Assembly (NCBI RefSeq): GCF_019320115.1
Contig: NC_089593.1
Location: forward strand, 35,845,835 to 35,909,834
Length of the DNA: 64,000 nt
Direction: 5' to 3'
Source of the DNA: Miscanthus floridulus
Lineage: Eukaryota > Streptophyta > Magnoliopsida > Poales > Poaceae
Below are positions 1 through 12,726 of the stretch, in pieces; position 1 is the first letter of the stretch; each line of letters starts with the position of its first letter. The notes beneath the pieces were generated by a model. It was given only the letters and a program-made list of their open reading frames with translations. It made no database searches and was not told the origin of the DNA. Both the position numbers and the translations under genes were made by a program.

Positions 1-3000
1 TACCTTAGGCCTATAAGCTAAATGAAATTGTGGAAACACCCAACAAGATCATTGCAATCATTACAAAGATGCAAAAACAATCATAAGCATAATGATAATT
101 CAACAAGCAATAAAGATGCACAATTCAATCATTGACTCAACTTGCGGTACTATCGTCCTCATTATGCTAGGGGTAACAATCCTAAGACTTATCTTTAGAT
201 TATGCAAGAAGGTGATGAGGGACAGTCCTAAAAGCATATCAAATTAAGGAGTAAAGATGAGAACAAAGACTTCAAAATAAGCACCAAGGTACAGATGAAT
301 AACAAGGGTAGAGATATAGTAGGGAAGAAAATATCAAGGTTCATAGAGCAAGGGTTTTTGTAGCAATGTATAAACCTTAAAATGATCAGTTTCTACAAGG
401 CTTGCGTCTTACAGTCAGCATTACTCTTATACCACTTTGTAGCACCTAGTTTTAAGAACAAAACCAGATACACACCATATGTGAGCCTAGGAAGTTAAAT
501 CTCACATATAGCTACAAATAAGAATAATATCAAAAGACAATGCTTAAATACATAGCGTATTAGTATAAAGAATATAACCTTAGATAGCAAATAGTGGAAA
601 TACAACACTGATCTTTGGGTGAAGACTCCAAATCTACAAGGACAACTGACTAGTTGATCAGCCTAATTCCTTCAAACTCTAGCAATCTGGTACTCATCCG
701 GGATTTTTTCCAAATAATTGAAGAATAAAGCAAGTGTAAGTACATGTCGTACTCAACAAATATGACATGGGATTCATGAGGCTCAAAAGGCTGACACTAG
801 TTTAACTACGATTAGCTTTTAATGAGTCATGATTTTAGCAATTGGGTCACAACAAGTTTATTCACAAGCCCATATAAACACATGATCAGGTAAACATGAA
901 TAATGAATAGCATAAATAGTAATCATTAATGAGCATCTTCATCATTCATATCATTAATGTTCATCATCTATTCCGTAAGGGTTCCAAGGCCGCTCATGAC
1001 CATGAGCACGGCTGATATATCAGTTTTACACTCTGCAGAGGTTGTACACTTTCATTGTGAGTCGTGATTTACCCTTTCGCCCGAGGTGATCAGCCTCTTG
1101 ACCCACTACCAAGGAAGGTCGGCAGGGTTCACTATGAAGCCTTTCAAAGGTTCGTCTAACAAGTTAGGGCCATTAGATTCACTCGACAAACAGATATAGG
1201 AACCCCCCTATCGAATGGCACAATTCCATTGCGGCTATACACATAAGAGTAGAGGCTGTCGTATACCTGGTTTGGCAAGTCATTCTTACGCCAATAAAGG
1301 TAACCACTAACAAGCTAGAAAAGGTCCTCATACTGAGCTAAAGTCAGAGCCATATAGCCCTCACAGTTGTACTGTAAGTCTCGGATAATCCATTACAGAT
1401 AAGTCCTTAGGGAGAGAAATCTAGAGCACCATAAAATAGCCCAATGCTCTAGCCCCTTTGTTCCATGTTGCTAAAAAACATCTTTTAGTGTTTATTGCAT
1501 ATACCATTAGTCAAGTTACAAAATCATGGCTTTAGTTGAGCACTAGCATCATACTACCTAATGTAATACCCCATAGCTAATAAGGTACAAGGTAACAAAG
1601 CACTAGGAAATCCTTAGTGGCAGTCAAGGTAGACACATGCAATATGAATTAAGTGATTAAAGGTGTATAGGACAAGAAAGATCCTATGGTATGCCTTAAA
1701 CTGTTGCTCAACTCTCATACCATCAGCTTTCGGTCATCACCTTCTGATCTTCAGTATCCATAAACGGTTCTCGTTCTACTCGTAGATCATAGCACACCAA
1801 CAAACATACAAGCAAACAAATAGAGATAACTAAGAGCAATACACCACACGAGAGAAAACAACATACTAAAAGAAAGCTAGTGCTACGAGATCATAAGAAC
1901 GCTAAAGATGACACTATCATTAAAAAGAAACAACTACCGGGAGCTTTATACTATGAAAGAAAAGAAACAACTACAAGCTTGATTTATTTTAGTTAAACAA
2001 AATCATGAGAAGCTATCAATTTAGATTAGTCAAATTATATTTTTATTTTAGAAAAGATGAGTTAAACTAATCATATTTTTCATATAAACATGCATGTATC
2101 ATTTAATCAAATTAAACTTTAACTTTTATAAAAAGAAAAGTGCATGTGAAAGCATTTAAACGTGTTTGTCATATATGCAACATGTTTAAACTAAGTGAAT
2201 TATTGCTAAAAGCATGTTTAATTTGGTATTAATCGAATTGACATTTGACTTGTGAAAACGCTGAGGTTAAACTTGTTTTAGTTACATGAATATTAGTCAT
2301 ATTAATATTTAAATTAATAAGCTCATACGTCACTAACATGTAGATTACAGAAACCAAGAAAAAACCTATACATGCAAACGTGTGGGGCAGATGTGCTATG
2401 TATATGTGCAGATTTGCATCTACACTTAGGCATGCATCTACCGTGCATGGTGCTTGCTCTGTGACGAGGTTGCAGGCGAGGTTTGCGTGGTCTGGACCAG
2501 CGAAGGCACGAGACGCTAAGCTTGGAAAGCAAGGTGAACAACTCCAACAGCTGGTGAAGAGAGGCGGCCTAGAGGCATGGAAAGTGGGCGCAGGCGAGAC
2601 TGAATGGCAGCAGGGCTCTCGGTTGGGCGTACTGCGGCAGGAAAAGGCCGGCGCTCGACGTGGACTGTGATAGGAACAATTAGGAGAAGCAAACAAAAGA
2701 GAATCTAAAGGAATTGAGAGGGAACAAGATGCACCAGGACGTTGTCCAACCTTCATCCAAACCCAGCGATGTTGCTTGGGAGTTTGGACGGCCGAGCAGC
2801 AGCAGACGAGGAGATTAGGGTGACGACGGATTGACCATGCTGATGCAAGGGCACATGCGAGACGTTGGAGATGGCGTAATAGAGAAAGGAGGAAAAATTC
2901 TAATTTACTACCTTAGGGATTCCCAAACTAGAGGTTCCTCTTACGGTACTTTTAGTGTGTTTTGCCTAAGGAGTTGGTATAGATATATAAGAAAAAAAAA

Positions 3001-3632
3001 TCTCCACCTCCACATCAACTAGCGATACGGTACTAATTGATGTTGCACTATCCACCTGCACTAATGGGCTTAAATAAACATTAAAGCCCATTAGTAAATA
3101 AAGACCATGCCTTTAGAATTTATTAAGATTATTGCACATGGCTTTGAGCATTGGGAAAAAATGAGAGATTTATTATTTTCAGAATTAATTAATTTCATGG
3201 ATAAAATAATTCCAGGAAAGTCTAGAATTATTATTTAAGCCGCGAAAAATACTCCGAAAGCTCTAAAAATTCATGAAAATTTTCCAGAGACACTTTGGAA
3301 CATGATGAACCCAAATAAAGTATTTGGATCTCATGAAAATATTGTTGGGAACTTGGAACATAAAGATTAAGGCGAAGGAGGTAGGAATTAAATTCTAGAA
3401 AGAAGCTGAAAAATTCCTAGAGATAGATATTCGTCTCCTAAACGTATTTAAAAAAAACACACATTTTACACATGGAAACACAAGGTGCGACAATGCAACA
3501 AACACGTTTCTACCTTAAGATAAATTTTAATCTAATGAAAATTTATTATTTCCCCATGTTTTCATGAGCATAAAATACAAAGTTAAATTATTTTAGTTCT
3601 ATTTCTAGAGAAGCAAATTTTAGGATGTTACA
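1..3632 (-). mobile_element. Long LTR-like sequence, chromovirus (Tekay/Del) type, left end outside window
   Basis: Read on the minus strand, this block begins at 3632 with TGTAACATCCTAAAATTTGC. That is the typical start of Del/Tekay-lineage LTRs in grasses, known to me from the family and not checked by search. The rest is AT-rich, non-coding and without a usable long frame. A C-rich open stretch around 2229-2756 has no recognisable domain. No primer-binding site or internal coding region is visible, so this is either a solo LTR or the edge of an element that continues to the left. The exact extent is not proven because the other LTR end is not in the window. Confidence 0.5.
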
Positions 3633-4145
3633 CTAGGAGGTTAGGTAAGCTAAAAAACACAACAATAACATGAATAGAGAGACGGAAGATAACATGAAGA
3701 CTAATCTGAAACCATATATATGTCACATTGAAGATTAATACACACAGAGAGCAAGCGAGAAAAGCACTAACTAACAGCAATAACTAGCTAATTGAATGTA
3801 CTAATTAACTCCTTGATTTGGGGCTATATTGTTTTTCTTTTTCAGATGGGGGATGTAGGGCATGTTTGGTTCAAAAACGCTACCTCGACCAGACAGGCTT
3901 CACGTGCGTCCAATTTTGGATACCTAGAGCCATAATTTATTGTCTAATAAGTATATTTGTCTACTAGTAGGCCTTAATCCAATCAAGCCCGTACTTTGAA
4001 GCACTTAGATGTAGGGTGCCAGCCCCTTAGTGCTCCCTGTCCCCCTCTTCTCTCAATGCACCTACCTAAACCCCACTATTTATCTCTCTTTATCTAAAGC
4101 ATTTAGGGACTGTTTGGGTGGAACCCTGAGCAAGATAGCTATGCA
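3633..4145. other. Intergenic, no gene seen
   Basis: This is AT-rich sequence with no coding frame, RNA gene or clear repeat terminus that I can recognise. It separates the LTR-like block from a small hAT-type MITE. Confidence 0.5.
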
Positions 4146-4343
4146 CAGGGACGTAGCCAGTGGTGGGGCTAGGGGGGCTTCAGCCCCCCCTACCCATCCT
4201 GAGCACGTGGAGTTTTCCTAAGTCCTCTCTTAAAATTTTATGCATACATGTATTAGGTAGGAGGGGCTAAGGTTAAGAGAAGATAAAAAAACCTCTATTC
4301 TTTTGTTCAGCCCCTCCTAAATTTTTTTCTGGCTTCGTCATTG
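4146..4343. mobile_element. hAT-type MITE, 198 bp, with 8-bp target duplication
   Basis: The left end reads CAGGGACGTAGCCAG and the right end is the imperfect inverted copy CTGGCTTCGTCATTG (12 of 15 positions match). The element is flanked on both sides by GCTATGCA (4138-4145 and 4344-4351), an 8-bp target-site duplication as made by hAT transposases. It has no coding capacity, so it is a non-autonomous element. The shared flank extends to 10 bp if the two following bases are counted. Confidence 0.75.
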
Positions 4344-4351
4344 GCTATGCA

Positions 4352-4706
4352 CATGCATAACCTAGGCGTGGAAAAACCAATGCCCAAGAGTGATGACTGG
4401 ACTAGGCAGCTCTCAATTAAACAAGTCTTCCATTTTAAGTTTGCTACTTTTATTATGTTGTGTTAAACTCAAAATGGCCTGTATATGCATAAATTCAAGT
4501 GACGTCACCACAAAACAGTTGGTTTAGGGATACCACAAAGGTGCAATAGCAAACTCCAATGTGGGTGGTAATGGCCCATGGCCCAATTACCCTTTCACAA
4601 ATCCAACTCAACCCTTGTTATTTCTAACTCACAATATATAAATTCAGCCCGTTCCTTATTGGGCCCAATCTTTCCTTAATATTTGCAGACCAAATGTTTT
4701 GGCCCT
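4352..4706. other. Intergenic, no gene seen
   Basis: About 350 bp without coding potential or recognised repeat. It ends in the 5-bp target site GCCCT that was duplicated by the neighbouring solo LTR. Confidence 0.5.
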
Positions 4707-6287
4707 TGAAAGCATCTAGGCCCCTAGTTGGGTTTCGGTGATTAATGAGACACGAGATTACTATGACTAACGTGTGTTTTACAAAGGCAACTTGAGTTAG
4801 GTCATGGTAATAATGATTGTTTGGGCAATTATAGTTTTCATACCCCTATCGATGGAAATCGTTTCGGTTTTCAAAGGATGGACGTCAAGGTTAAGGACGG
4901 ACTACTTCTAAGAGTCGTTTGGCGTTGGAGAGACACTTAGAGTAGTTTAGGACTTTATTTTTCATTTGATCATACTATTAAGGGGGGTAAGAACTAGTAG
5001 CTTGACCTAGGTGAGTCTAATGGGTTAGGTGTGGTACACACTTGTCAAACTTAGCACTAGGTAGCTCAGGAATAGCCCAAAGATCAATTGGAGTCAACCT
5101 CATTCACAAAGGATTTTGAATTGGAAGTGAATGGAGGGTCAAATGTTGACCGGACACTGTTTTACTGATAACTGGACTCATTAGTGCTGCGTCTGGTCAG
5201 TGATCAGCGCGCACAGCAGAAGCCGAGGAGCACAGTGATTTGAACCGGATGTGCCTCTAGTCGTATCTGTAGTAGTAGGGCCTCGCTGTCAGGGAGGACC
5301 GAACACTAAACAGTAAACGATCGGACGCTGAGTTTGCAGTGTCAGGTCAACATCAGAGAGGGTCTAGAGACCAAAATTCCTGACCGGACGCGTTCGTTGG
5401 ATGTTGTCCGGATGCTGGCCAGCGTCAGGTCACTCCAACAGCCGTCCCTAACAGGCTGACGCCACGTAGCCATTGGCTACTGACCAGACGCGTCTGGTCA
5501 CTTCGACCGGTGCGTTCGGTCGCCCCGAAAACTGCTGAGTTGGACAATAACGGTTATGTTTTAAAGTTGGGAGTATATATACTTCTCTTACTCGTCGAAC
5601 TTAGCACTCTTGCCCATTTGTTCAGCTGAGAAACACCTTTGGAGTGCAAGGAAGAGCAAGAGCCTAGTTAGGTGATTGAGATTTGATAATCCAAGATTAA
5701 GGACCTCATTAGTGCATAGGGAGTAGCAAGTGTGCATCCACCTTTCTCATTAGGCTTGTCTTGATCAAGTGAGAGTTTGTGCTTGTTACTCTTGGTGATC
5801 GCCATCACTTAGACGGCTCGGTGGTGATTGGAAACTTGGTGATCATCCGGCGGAGCTCGTGGATGCTCATGAATGACCCAAGTCATGGTGTGAGCAGTTG
5901 TGGGCGATTCACCGCGACGAAGTGTTAAAAAAATCAGTCCGTAGAGAGCACTTAATCCTTGCGTGGATAAGGGGGAGCTACACCCTTGCGTGGGTGCTCC
6001 AACGAGAACTAGTGGAGAGTGACGACTCTCCGATACCTCGAAAAAACATCGCCGCATTCCTCTCATTCTCTTTACTCTGAACATTTATATTTGAGTAATT
6101 CAATCCATGTCTTTATATTCTTAGAATTGTCATGCTAGAGTAGGATTGGAACCTAGGGTGCAAAACTTTTGTGTGGTAGAACAATAGAAACACTTTTAGA
6201 CACAAGGGAGTGAAATGAGCTAAGTATAGAGTTTAATTATTGAAAAAAAAATAGAATTAGCTCAATTCGTCTCTCTTAGGCATTTCA
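4707..6287 (+). repeat. Solo LTR of the Maximus/SIRE-like copia family
   Basis: The start TGAAAGCATCTAGGCCCCTA is identical to the start of the copia LTR at 41141, and similarity continues through the whole block. Shared parts include the clusters of TGACCGGACGC and GCGTCCGGTCA and the stretch ending in TCTTAGGCAT. It ends in TTTCA at 6287. GCCCT occurs directly before (4702-4706) and after (6288-6292), a perfect 5-bp target duplication. No internal region remains, so this is a solo LTR, normally produced by recombination between the two LTRs of a full element. It is 1581 bp against 1487 bp for the other copy. Confidence 0.88.
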
Positions 6288-6469
6288 GCCCTTTACCAGA
6301 TCTACATACAAATGAATCATTATTTTTTAAAAGGAAAGAGAGAAATTACGCGGCCTAACCTCATTTGCAAACGGATTGAAGTTTCCAGAGTCAGGAATCC
6401 AGTACTCTTGTAAAATTTACTCATCGAGCTTCGAAGCTTTTGACCGTCTCCTGTAAATGAAAAATGGTA

Positions 6470-6760
6470 CTCCCTACGTCTCTAAATAAATAGATTCTTA
6501 GAGTTATCTTAAGTCAAACTTTTTAAAATTTAATCGAATTTTTTTAAAAACCCATCAAAGTTTATGACATCAAATTAGTATCACTAGATATATCATAGAA
6601 TATATTTATATAATATACTCATTTTATATTCTAGATGTTATTATTCTTTTTTATAAAGTTAGCCAAACTTAAGATAGCTTTGACTTGTATGGATTATAAG
6701 AAAACGTTCCCTCCGTCGCTAAATAAATCAATTCTTATAATCCATACAAGTCAAACTTAA
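6470..6760. repeat. Stowaway-like MITE fragments with a hairpin
   Basis: Two stretches resemble Stowaway ends: CTCCCTACGTCTCTAAATAA near 6470 and TTCCCTCCGTCGCTAAATAA near 6708. Between and after them lie perfect 24-bp inverted arms (6679-6702 and 6732-6755) around a 29-nt loop. The second start lies inside the loop, so the structure looks like one element end inserted against another, or a rearranged pair. I could not define complete termini or a TA duplication. Confidence 0.55.
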
Positions 6761-7128
6761 GATAGTGTGTTTTTTTTGTTCGTTATATAATTTTGGTATT
6801 TTCAGCCGATGGTATTTTAGGTGCACGTCTTTCCTGATGCTCACTTAAAACCAACGCTGAGGCCTATATTTTGACCTGTCTGTATCTGTATGCCTGTAGC
6901 CCTGTACACAGACTAGAGCTTTTCAATCACTGTGTACACAATACCTTAATAACCAGGCAGATTAACTTGAGAGACAAAAGAATACTTGAATTTGAAAAGG
7001 AATTCAAAGGCAGCAACGATTTCCCCTTTGACTATACCACTACATATACACAGTTATATGCTAACTATATATATGATAATGTGTTTGAAACAAAAACTGC
7101 TATTTTGTCATCATCTGTTATGTACGAG
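6761..7128 (-). other. Probable 3' untranslated region of ClpC
   Basis: This is AT-rich sequence directly after the ClpC stop codon on the minus strand. It contains no other gene. The polyadenylation site cannot be fixed from sequence alone. Confidence 0.4.
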
Positions 7129-10100
7129 CTAAACGGTGATCGCCGGAGTTGAGAGCTCCGGTATGCCCCCCTGACCATTGAGCACAATGACCTTCCCCTC
7201 CGAGTCCACATCCACAATGGCGGAGTCGCCCTCCTTCACCTCCCCGGCGAGTATCTTCTCAGCAAGGCTGTCCTCCAGCAGCCTCATGATGGCTCGCCTC
7301 AGTGGGCGTGCACCGTAGCTGGGGTTGTAGCCTTCGTTCACCACCCGCTCCTTGAACTTCTCGGTCACTTGAAGATTGATGTCCTTGGCCTTCAGCCTGT
7401 CAAAGACCTCCTGGAGCATGATATCCGCGATCTCCTTCACCTCGAGCTTGGTCAGCTGCCTGAACACGATCATCTCATCGAGACGGTTGAGGAACTCAGG
7501 TCGGAAGTATTGCTTCATCTCCTCGATGACCAGGCTCTTGATCCTGCTATAGCTGCTGTCCTTCTCATCAGAGTCAAGGTCAAATCCGATCTTCCGCCCA
7601 CCCTTCTCGATGACACTGCTCCCTACATTTGAGGTCATGATCAGGAGTGTGTTCTTGAAGTCCACAGTCCTTCCCTTGCTGTCAGTCAATCTCCCATCTT
7701 CCAAAATTTGAAGCATCATGTTGAAGACATCTGGGTGTGCCTTCTCAATCTCATCAAAGAGCACAACTGTGTATGGTCGCCGTCGAACTGCCTCTGTCAG
7801 CTGGCCACCCTCAGTGTATCCTACATATCCTGGAGGTGAACCAATCAGCTTGGATACGGTGTGCCTCTCCATGAATTCACTCATATCAAGCCGGATCATA
7901 GCCTCCTCAGAGCCAAAGTAATAGGCTGCAAGAGCCTTTGCAAGCTCTGACTTCCCAACGCCGGTGGGACCTGCAAAAATAAAGCTTGCAATTGGCCTGT
8001 TGGGGTTCTTAAGACCCACACGAGCACGGCGGATGGAGCGACTAATGGCTACCACAGCCTCATCTTGGCCAATGACACGCTTGTGCAAAGTCTCTTCCAT
8101 CTTAAGAAGCTTATCGGATTCATCGCTGGAAACCTTCTCCACAGGGATGCCAGTCCATGACGATACTATGTGCTGGATATCTGCTTCATTGACCATAGGT
8201 CCTGTCTCTCCAGACTCTTCCTCTGCTTTGCTCAATTCCTTGCTCTTGTCAATGAAGGCTGTTATCTGGGCCTTCAATTCCATTTCACGGTCTCTCAATT
8301 CGCCAGCCTAGTGGCATAACATTTAAAAAGGGAAATTAGCTATGAAAGAACATCTGTATCTAGAAAAGGTGCAAACAATTAAGTAATCAAAAGTACAGGG
8401 AGAAGGCAGAACAAGGGCATCCACATATCCAATTGGAGCAGGTGCGAATTGCTAAATAAACAAAAGAACAGAAAGAAAGAAAGTGCATAGTCGAATGAAC
8501 ATTAAGGGGCATGTTACTATCATTCAAATAAAATTATCACTGATAACTATTTAAAAACCAAAAGCATGTAACAACTTTTTTTTAACTCTGATGGTGTTAG
8601 TACATCCTAAAATGGAAATGGGGAACTTCACTCAAGTAAGAGCATTGATTGATGAAATGAACAAGAATTACTGAATCATCCAAAATTATTTGTAATCCTC
8701 AAACTGTATTGAATATTTTCTATGTACAAGCTATTGTATATAGAACAGTTATGGTGGATGGAAATTATAGTTTAATATGATCTTCAGGAGGTCAGGCAAC
8801 ATTTAAGTTGTGTCACAAACTTGAAAGAGATGAAAATGTAACAGATCATCCATAGTCAATTACCTTCTCGAAATCCTGGCTACGAACAGCTTCATTCTTC
8901 TGTTTCGTGATTTGTTTAAGCTCCTTGTCAAGCTCTCTTGCTTCCTCAGGAACCTGCACCAACAGTAAAATTTAGATACTGTTTAGGGCACACAAGAATT
9001 AAGCATACAAATAAATAAAAGCAGATGACTTGGTACCTGTGCATGCTGTAGCCTAACACGGGAACCTGCTTCATCAATCAAGTCAATTGCCTTATCTGGG
9101 AGGAAACGATCACTGCAAACAGAAATATGCTGTCAGATGATCGTTAGATGCAATAAAGTAGCAAAAATAAATTGTTGATGGACATAATCAGACAAACTTA
9201 GTTGTTTTTTCAGAGATGCAAGCTAAAGTTCCAACATAATTTTCTTTGTGGTGTTTTTACATTTTCCGCTGATGCATGTGATATATTTTTATTTACAGTT
9301 CACAGACCTGATATATTGATATGACAGCTTTGCAGCTGCAATCAGAGCTTCATCAGTGTAACGAAGTTTATGGTGGATCTCATATCGTTCCCTTAGTCCT
9401 CTGAGAATTTCAATGGTTTCATCTACTGTTGGTTCTGGCACTTTCACAGGTTGAAACCGCCGTTCAAGTGCTGGGTCTTTCTCAATGTGCTTCCTATATT
9501 CATCAAGTGTAGTCGCTCCAATGCACTGCAATTAAACATAATAGGTTAGTCATAACAGCCTCATTACAAGCAAGAGCGCTGGAAAGCTCATCTTGAAGGA
9601 CAACAAGATATTGGACTTATTCCAAAAGAACAGATAAGAGAATGTTCACCACAGCATAGGAACATGTTATCTACACACCTGTAATTCACCTCTGGCCAAC
9701 GAAGGCTTCAAGATATTAGCAGCATCTATAGCACCTTCAGCTGCTCCTGCTCCTATCAGAGTGTGAACTTCATCAATAAAGAGTATTATCTCATCACTTT
9801 GCTTTATTTCCTCCATCAGCTTCTTTAATCTTTCTTCGAATTCTCCACGGTATTTTGTGCCAGCAACAAGAAGTCCCATGTCAAGGGTAATGACCTGTGG
9901 TAAATTGGTTGAAGGAATATCCATCACCTCCCAATCCCATCAAAAGAATACAGAAATGTGGCAGAAAGTATATTTACAACCAGTTGAAACAATTACTAGA
10001 CCACAGAATCGAGCAGTGAGCTGAGATTAATCACTTAGAAATTCTGATTTAATGTAACACAGAAGAGTACAAATATTTCCAACATACTTTCTTCTTCTAT

Positions 10101-12726
10101 TTGCTCAATCAGTGTGCTGGCTAGGATAGATGATTATTTCTACAATCTCTCCAATGGTTATGGAGCAGGTTCTTCAATCACTAAACTGTGCTTACATACT
10201 TAAATGTCCACTGGATGGGATGACTCGTGTAAAATGAGAGAAAAGAGCAACACATGCATGCACCCTCATGTAAAGCTGCATAAATATACCATACACAACT
10301 AAAGAACAGTACACAAGAACAAAATATTATTCAAGCTCATATGTTCACAATAGATGTAGAATTAATTGACAGAAAAATACTATAAATAGATAGATACATA
10401 TTGCATAATTGCTTTGAAATGATAAAAAAGGGCACCTTTTTCCCTTCTATTGTTTCAGGTACATCGCCTGTAGAAATGCGTTGAGCAAGTCCTTCAGCAA
10501 TTGCAGTCTTTCCAACACCAGGCTCTCCAATCAAGCAGGGATTGTTCTTGGTTCGTCTGCCTAAAATTTGTACCACACGCTCAATCTGTGGCTGCCTTCC
10601 AACAACCGGATCTAATTTTCCCTGCAGATATGAACAACATGAGTTCTATTACAGAATTTGTGCTGGTTATAATGCAGTAGGTCAGAAATATTACCTCCTC
10701 TGCTAATTTTGTTAAATTAGTTCCATACTCCTCAAGAGTTGGCATCTTATTACCACTGCTGCCCCCTCCAACTCCAGCACCAACAGCTTCTGTGGTCTCA
10801 CCAATCATTCGAATAACCTATAGAGGTCCATGACATTGAAGAAACAGCTAATAAACAAAATTTCTTTTTGTACAGAGAACTCCCTTTACTGTCAAAAAAT
10901 AGACATCAGATATAGGTTTACCTGTGTACGGATATTGCTGGGGTCAGCTCCAAGACTCTCAAGCACACGAGCCGCCACACCTTCACCCTCACGAAGCAGT
11001 CCAAGAAGCAGGTGCTCAGATCCAATATAATTATGTCCTGAGAAGCAAGTATTTAGTGCTTGAGATAAATCTTCTATGGAACTTATTGAAAATTCGAAAC
11101 ATAATGAGGAAATGGAGTGTGCTGTGGTTTGATACATAGAAGGAAATGATATTCTTGTTAAGATAAATGTCTTGACAATTACCAACATAGGAAGTACATG
11201 TAATTTAGTTGAGGAACAAGATAAAGGGTGTTCGTCTATTACCATATTAGATGAAAAGAGGGTGGGATTACTTCACATATAGAGGTGCACAGCAGCAAAT
11301 TTCTTTAAGGTGCACAAAGCAGGACAATGAAGAAAGAAATGCATCTATTAGTTCAATTGAATCCTAAGACCTAAATTATTGAATGGGAAAATAGTTTAAT
11401 GATGCAAATATGTAGAAGTTTGGAAATATCAAATGTGACGCTGATAAATGGGGATAGAAGCCACCTGTCACTGGGGTCATTGTTATTTTTCATCTTGTGT
11501 TACTACAAAAGTTTCTTTGACGAAGATATAAAATATGTTCGAGATGAAGATATAAAATAGCACCACAGTAAGTGGATTGCAATGAGATTATGATGCTTCA
11601 TTGTACTTCGCAACTTCCACTTGAATACTTAAAAAGTTGACATAAAACAGACAGACCTTGAAGATTAACTACATACAAATATTGCAATCAACTGTCCATT
11701 ATCAAGTCAGGGTCCCTCTGACATCAGTTAAGAATGATGTCTTCAATACTTACGAGAATGTGCAACAGAAGCTCTGTCAAAATGCAATTTATACATTTGT
11801 ATCTGATAATCAACAATTTGTACACTGTATTTTAGGCAAAAAGTTTCATAAAAAAATATAGTAACTGGAAGCTTTCGAGAACTCTCTAGAAAAAAGCACA
11901 AGCGTGGAACTAATCAAGTAATAGGAAAATGAAATTCCTCTCTGTAAAAACAGAACATTGGTCAATAGAGACATTCTTCTAATAGATTTTTGTTCGAGTA
12001 GCGAATAAGTAACATTAGAAGATAAGACCAAAAGGGTATCACAAGGACCTTGACCAGCAATTCCTTCTACTATGTTTTCGTGCATGAATTTGAGAGAATA
12101 GGAAATGAAATTTAAGAACGCGACAAGGACAACATTTCACAAGAAGCCTTGATAAACAACATACCTAATTGGCGAGCTTCCTCCAAGGAGAGCTCCAAAA
12201 CACGTTTCGCACGTGGTGTGAATGGTATTTCAACAGCAACAAAACCATTGCCGCGGCCAATAATCTTTTCCACCTCCACACGTGCATCCTTGAGATTTAT
12301 TCCCATGGACTTGAGCACCTTTGCTGCAATACCAGTGCCCTCTCCAATCAGACCCAAGAGAATCTGCTCAGTTCCAACAAAGTTGTGCCCCAGGCGCCTT
12401 GCTTCCTCTTGCGCAAGCATGATGACCTTAATAGCTTTCTCCGTGAACCTCTCAAACATTGCCCGAGTAACAAAACGAGAACGTCTTGTCCGTCGAGACG
12501 ACCTGTAAGATGCAACTGTCGACCTGGAATTGGACACCGTGGGTGTGACCGAGAAGCTATGCACTGATCTTAGACCCACAAATGCTGACATCTTGACAGG
12601 GCGGCTAAGTGACATTGCCAACATAGAGGCAGGCCTCCTGGTGCCATGGGACCTCCAACGCTGGGTGCTTATGCGACCCCCGAATGTTGTTCCGAGGGCA
12701 ACTGACTGGAGTAAGGTCCCTGCCAT
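7129..12726 (-). CDS. CLPC: Chloroplast Clp protease ATPase subunit ClpC (HSP100), nine coding exons
   Basis: This encodes the stromal AAA+ unfoldase that feeds proteins to the ClpP/R protease and assists import at the envelope. Coding exons are 12165-12726, 10922-11037, 10695-10817, 10436-10621, 9679-9894, 9308-9525, 9037-9112, 8864-8953 and 7129-8307. All junctions are GT-AG and phases agree, giving 921 aa. Residues 1 to about 89 are Ser/Arg-rich and lack acidic residues, as in a plastid transit peptide. The Clp N-terminal repeats follow (about 90-235). NBD1 has Walker A GEPGVGKT (299-306) and Walker B IILFIDE (365-371). A UVR-type coiled segment lies near 507-542. NBD2 has GPTGVGKS (642-649) and VVLFDE (710-715). 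IGF at 769-771 is the ClpP-docking tripeptide. Length and motifs match intact plant ClpC. ClpC1 and ClpC2 cannot be told apart here. Confidence 0.96.

Noticed and set aside
2229..2756. 175-codon open frame on the minus strand
   Set aside because: Cys/Ser/Pro-rich, no domain, overlapped by frames on both strands, and inside the LTR-like block. It looks like chance.
7369..8311. Plus-strand open frames opposite the last ClpC exon
   Set aside because: Mirror frames of a conserved coding exon, with no independent evidence.
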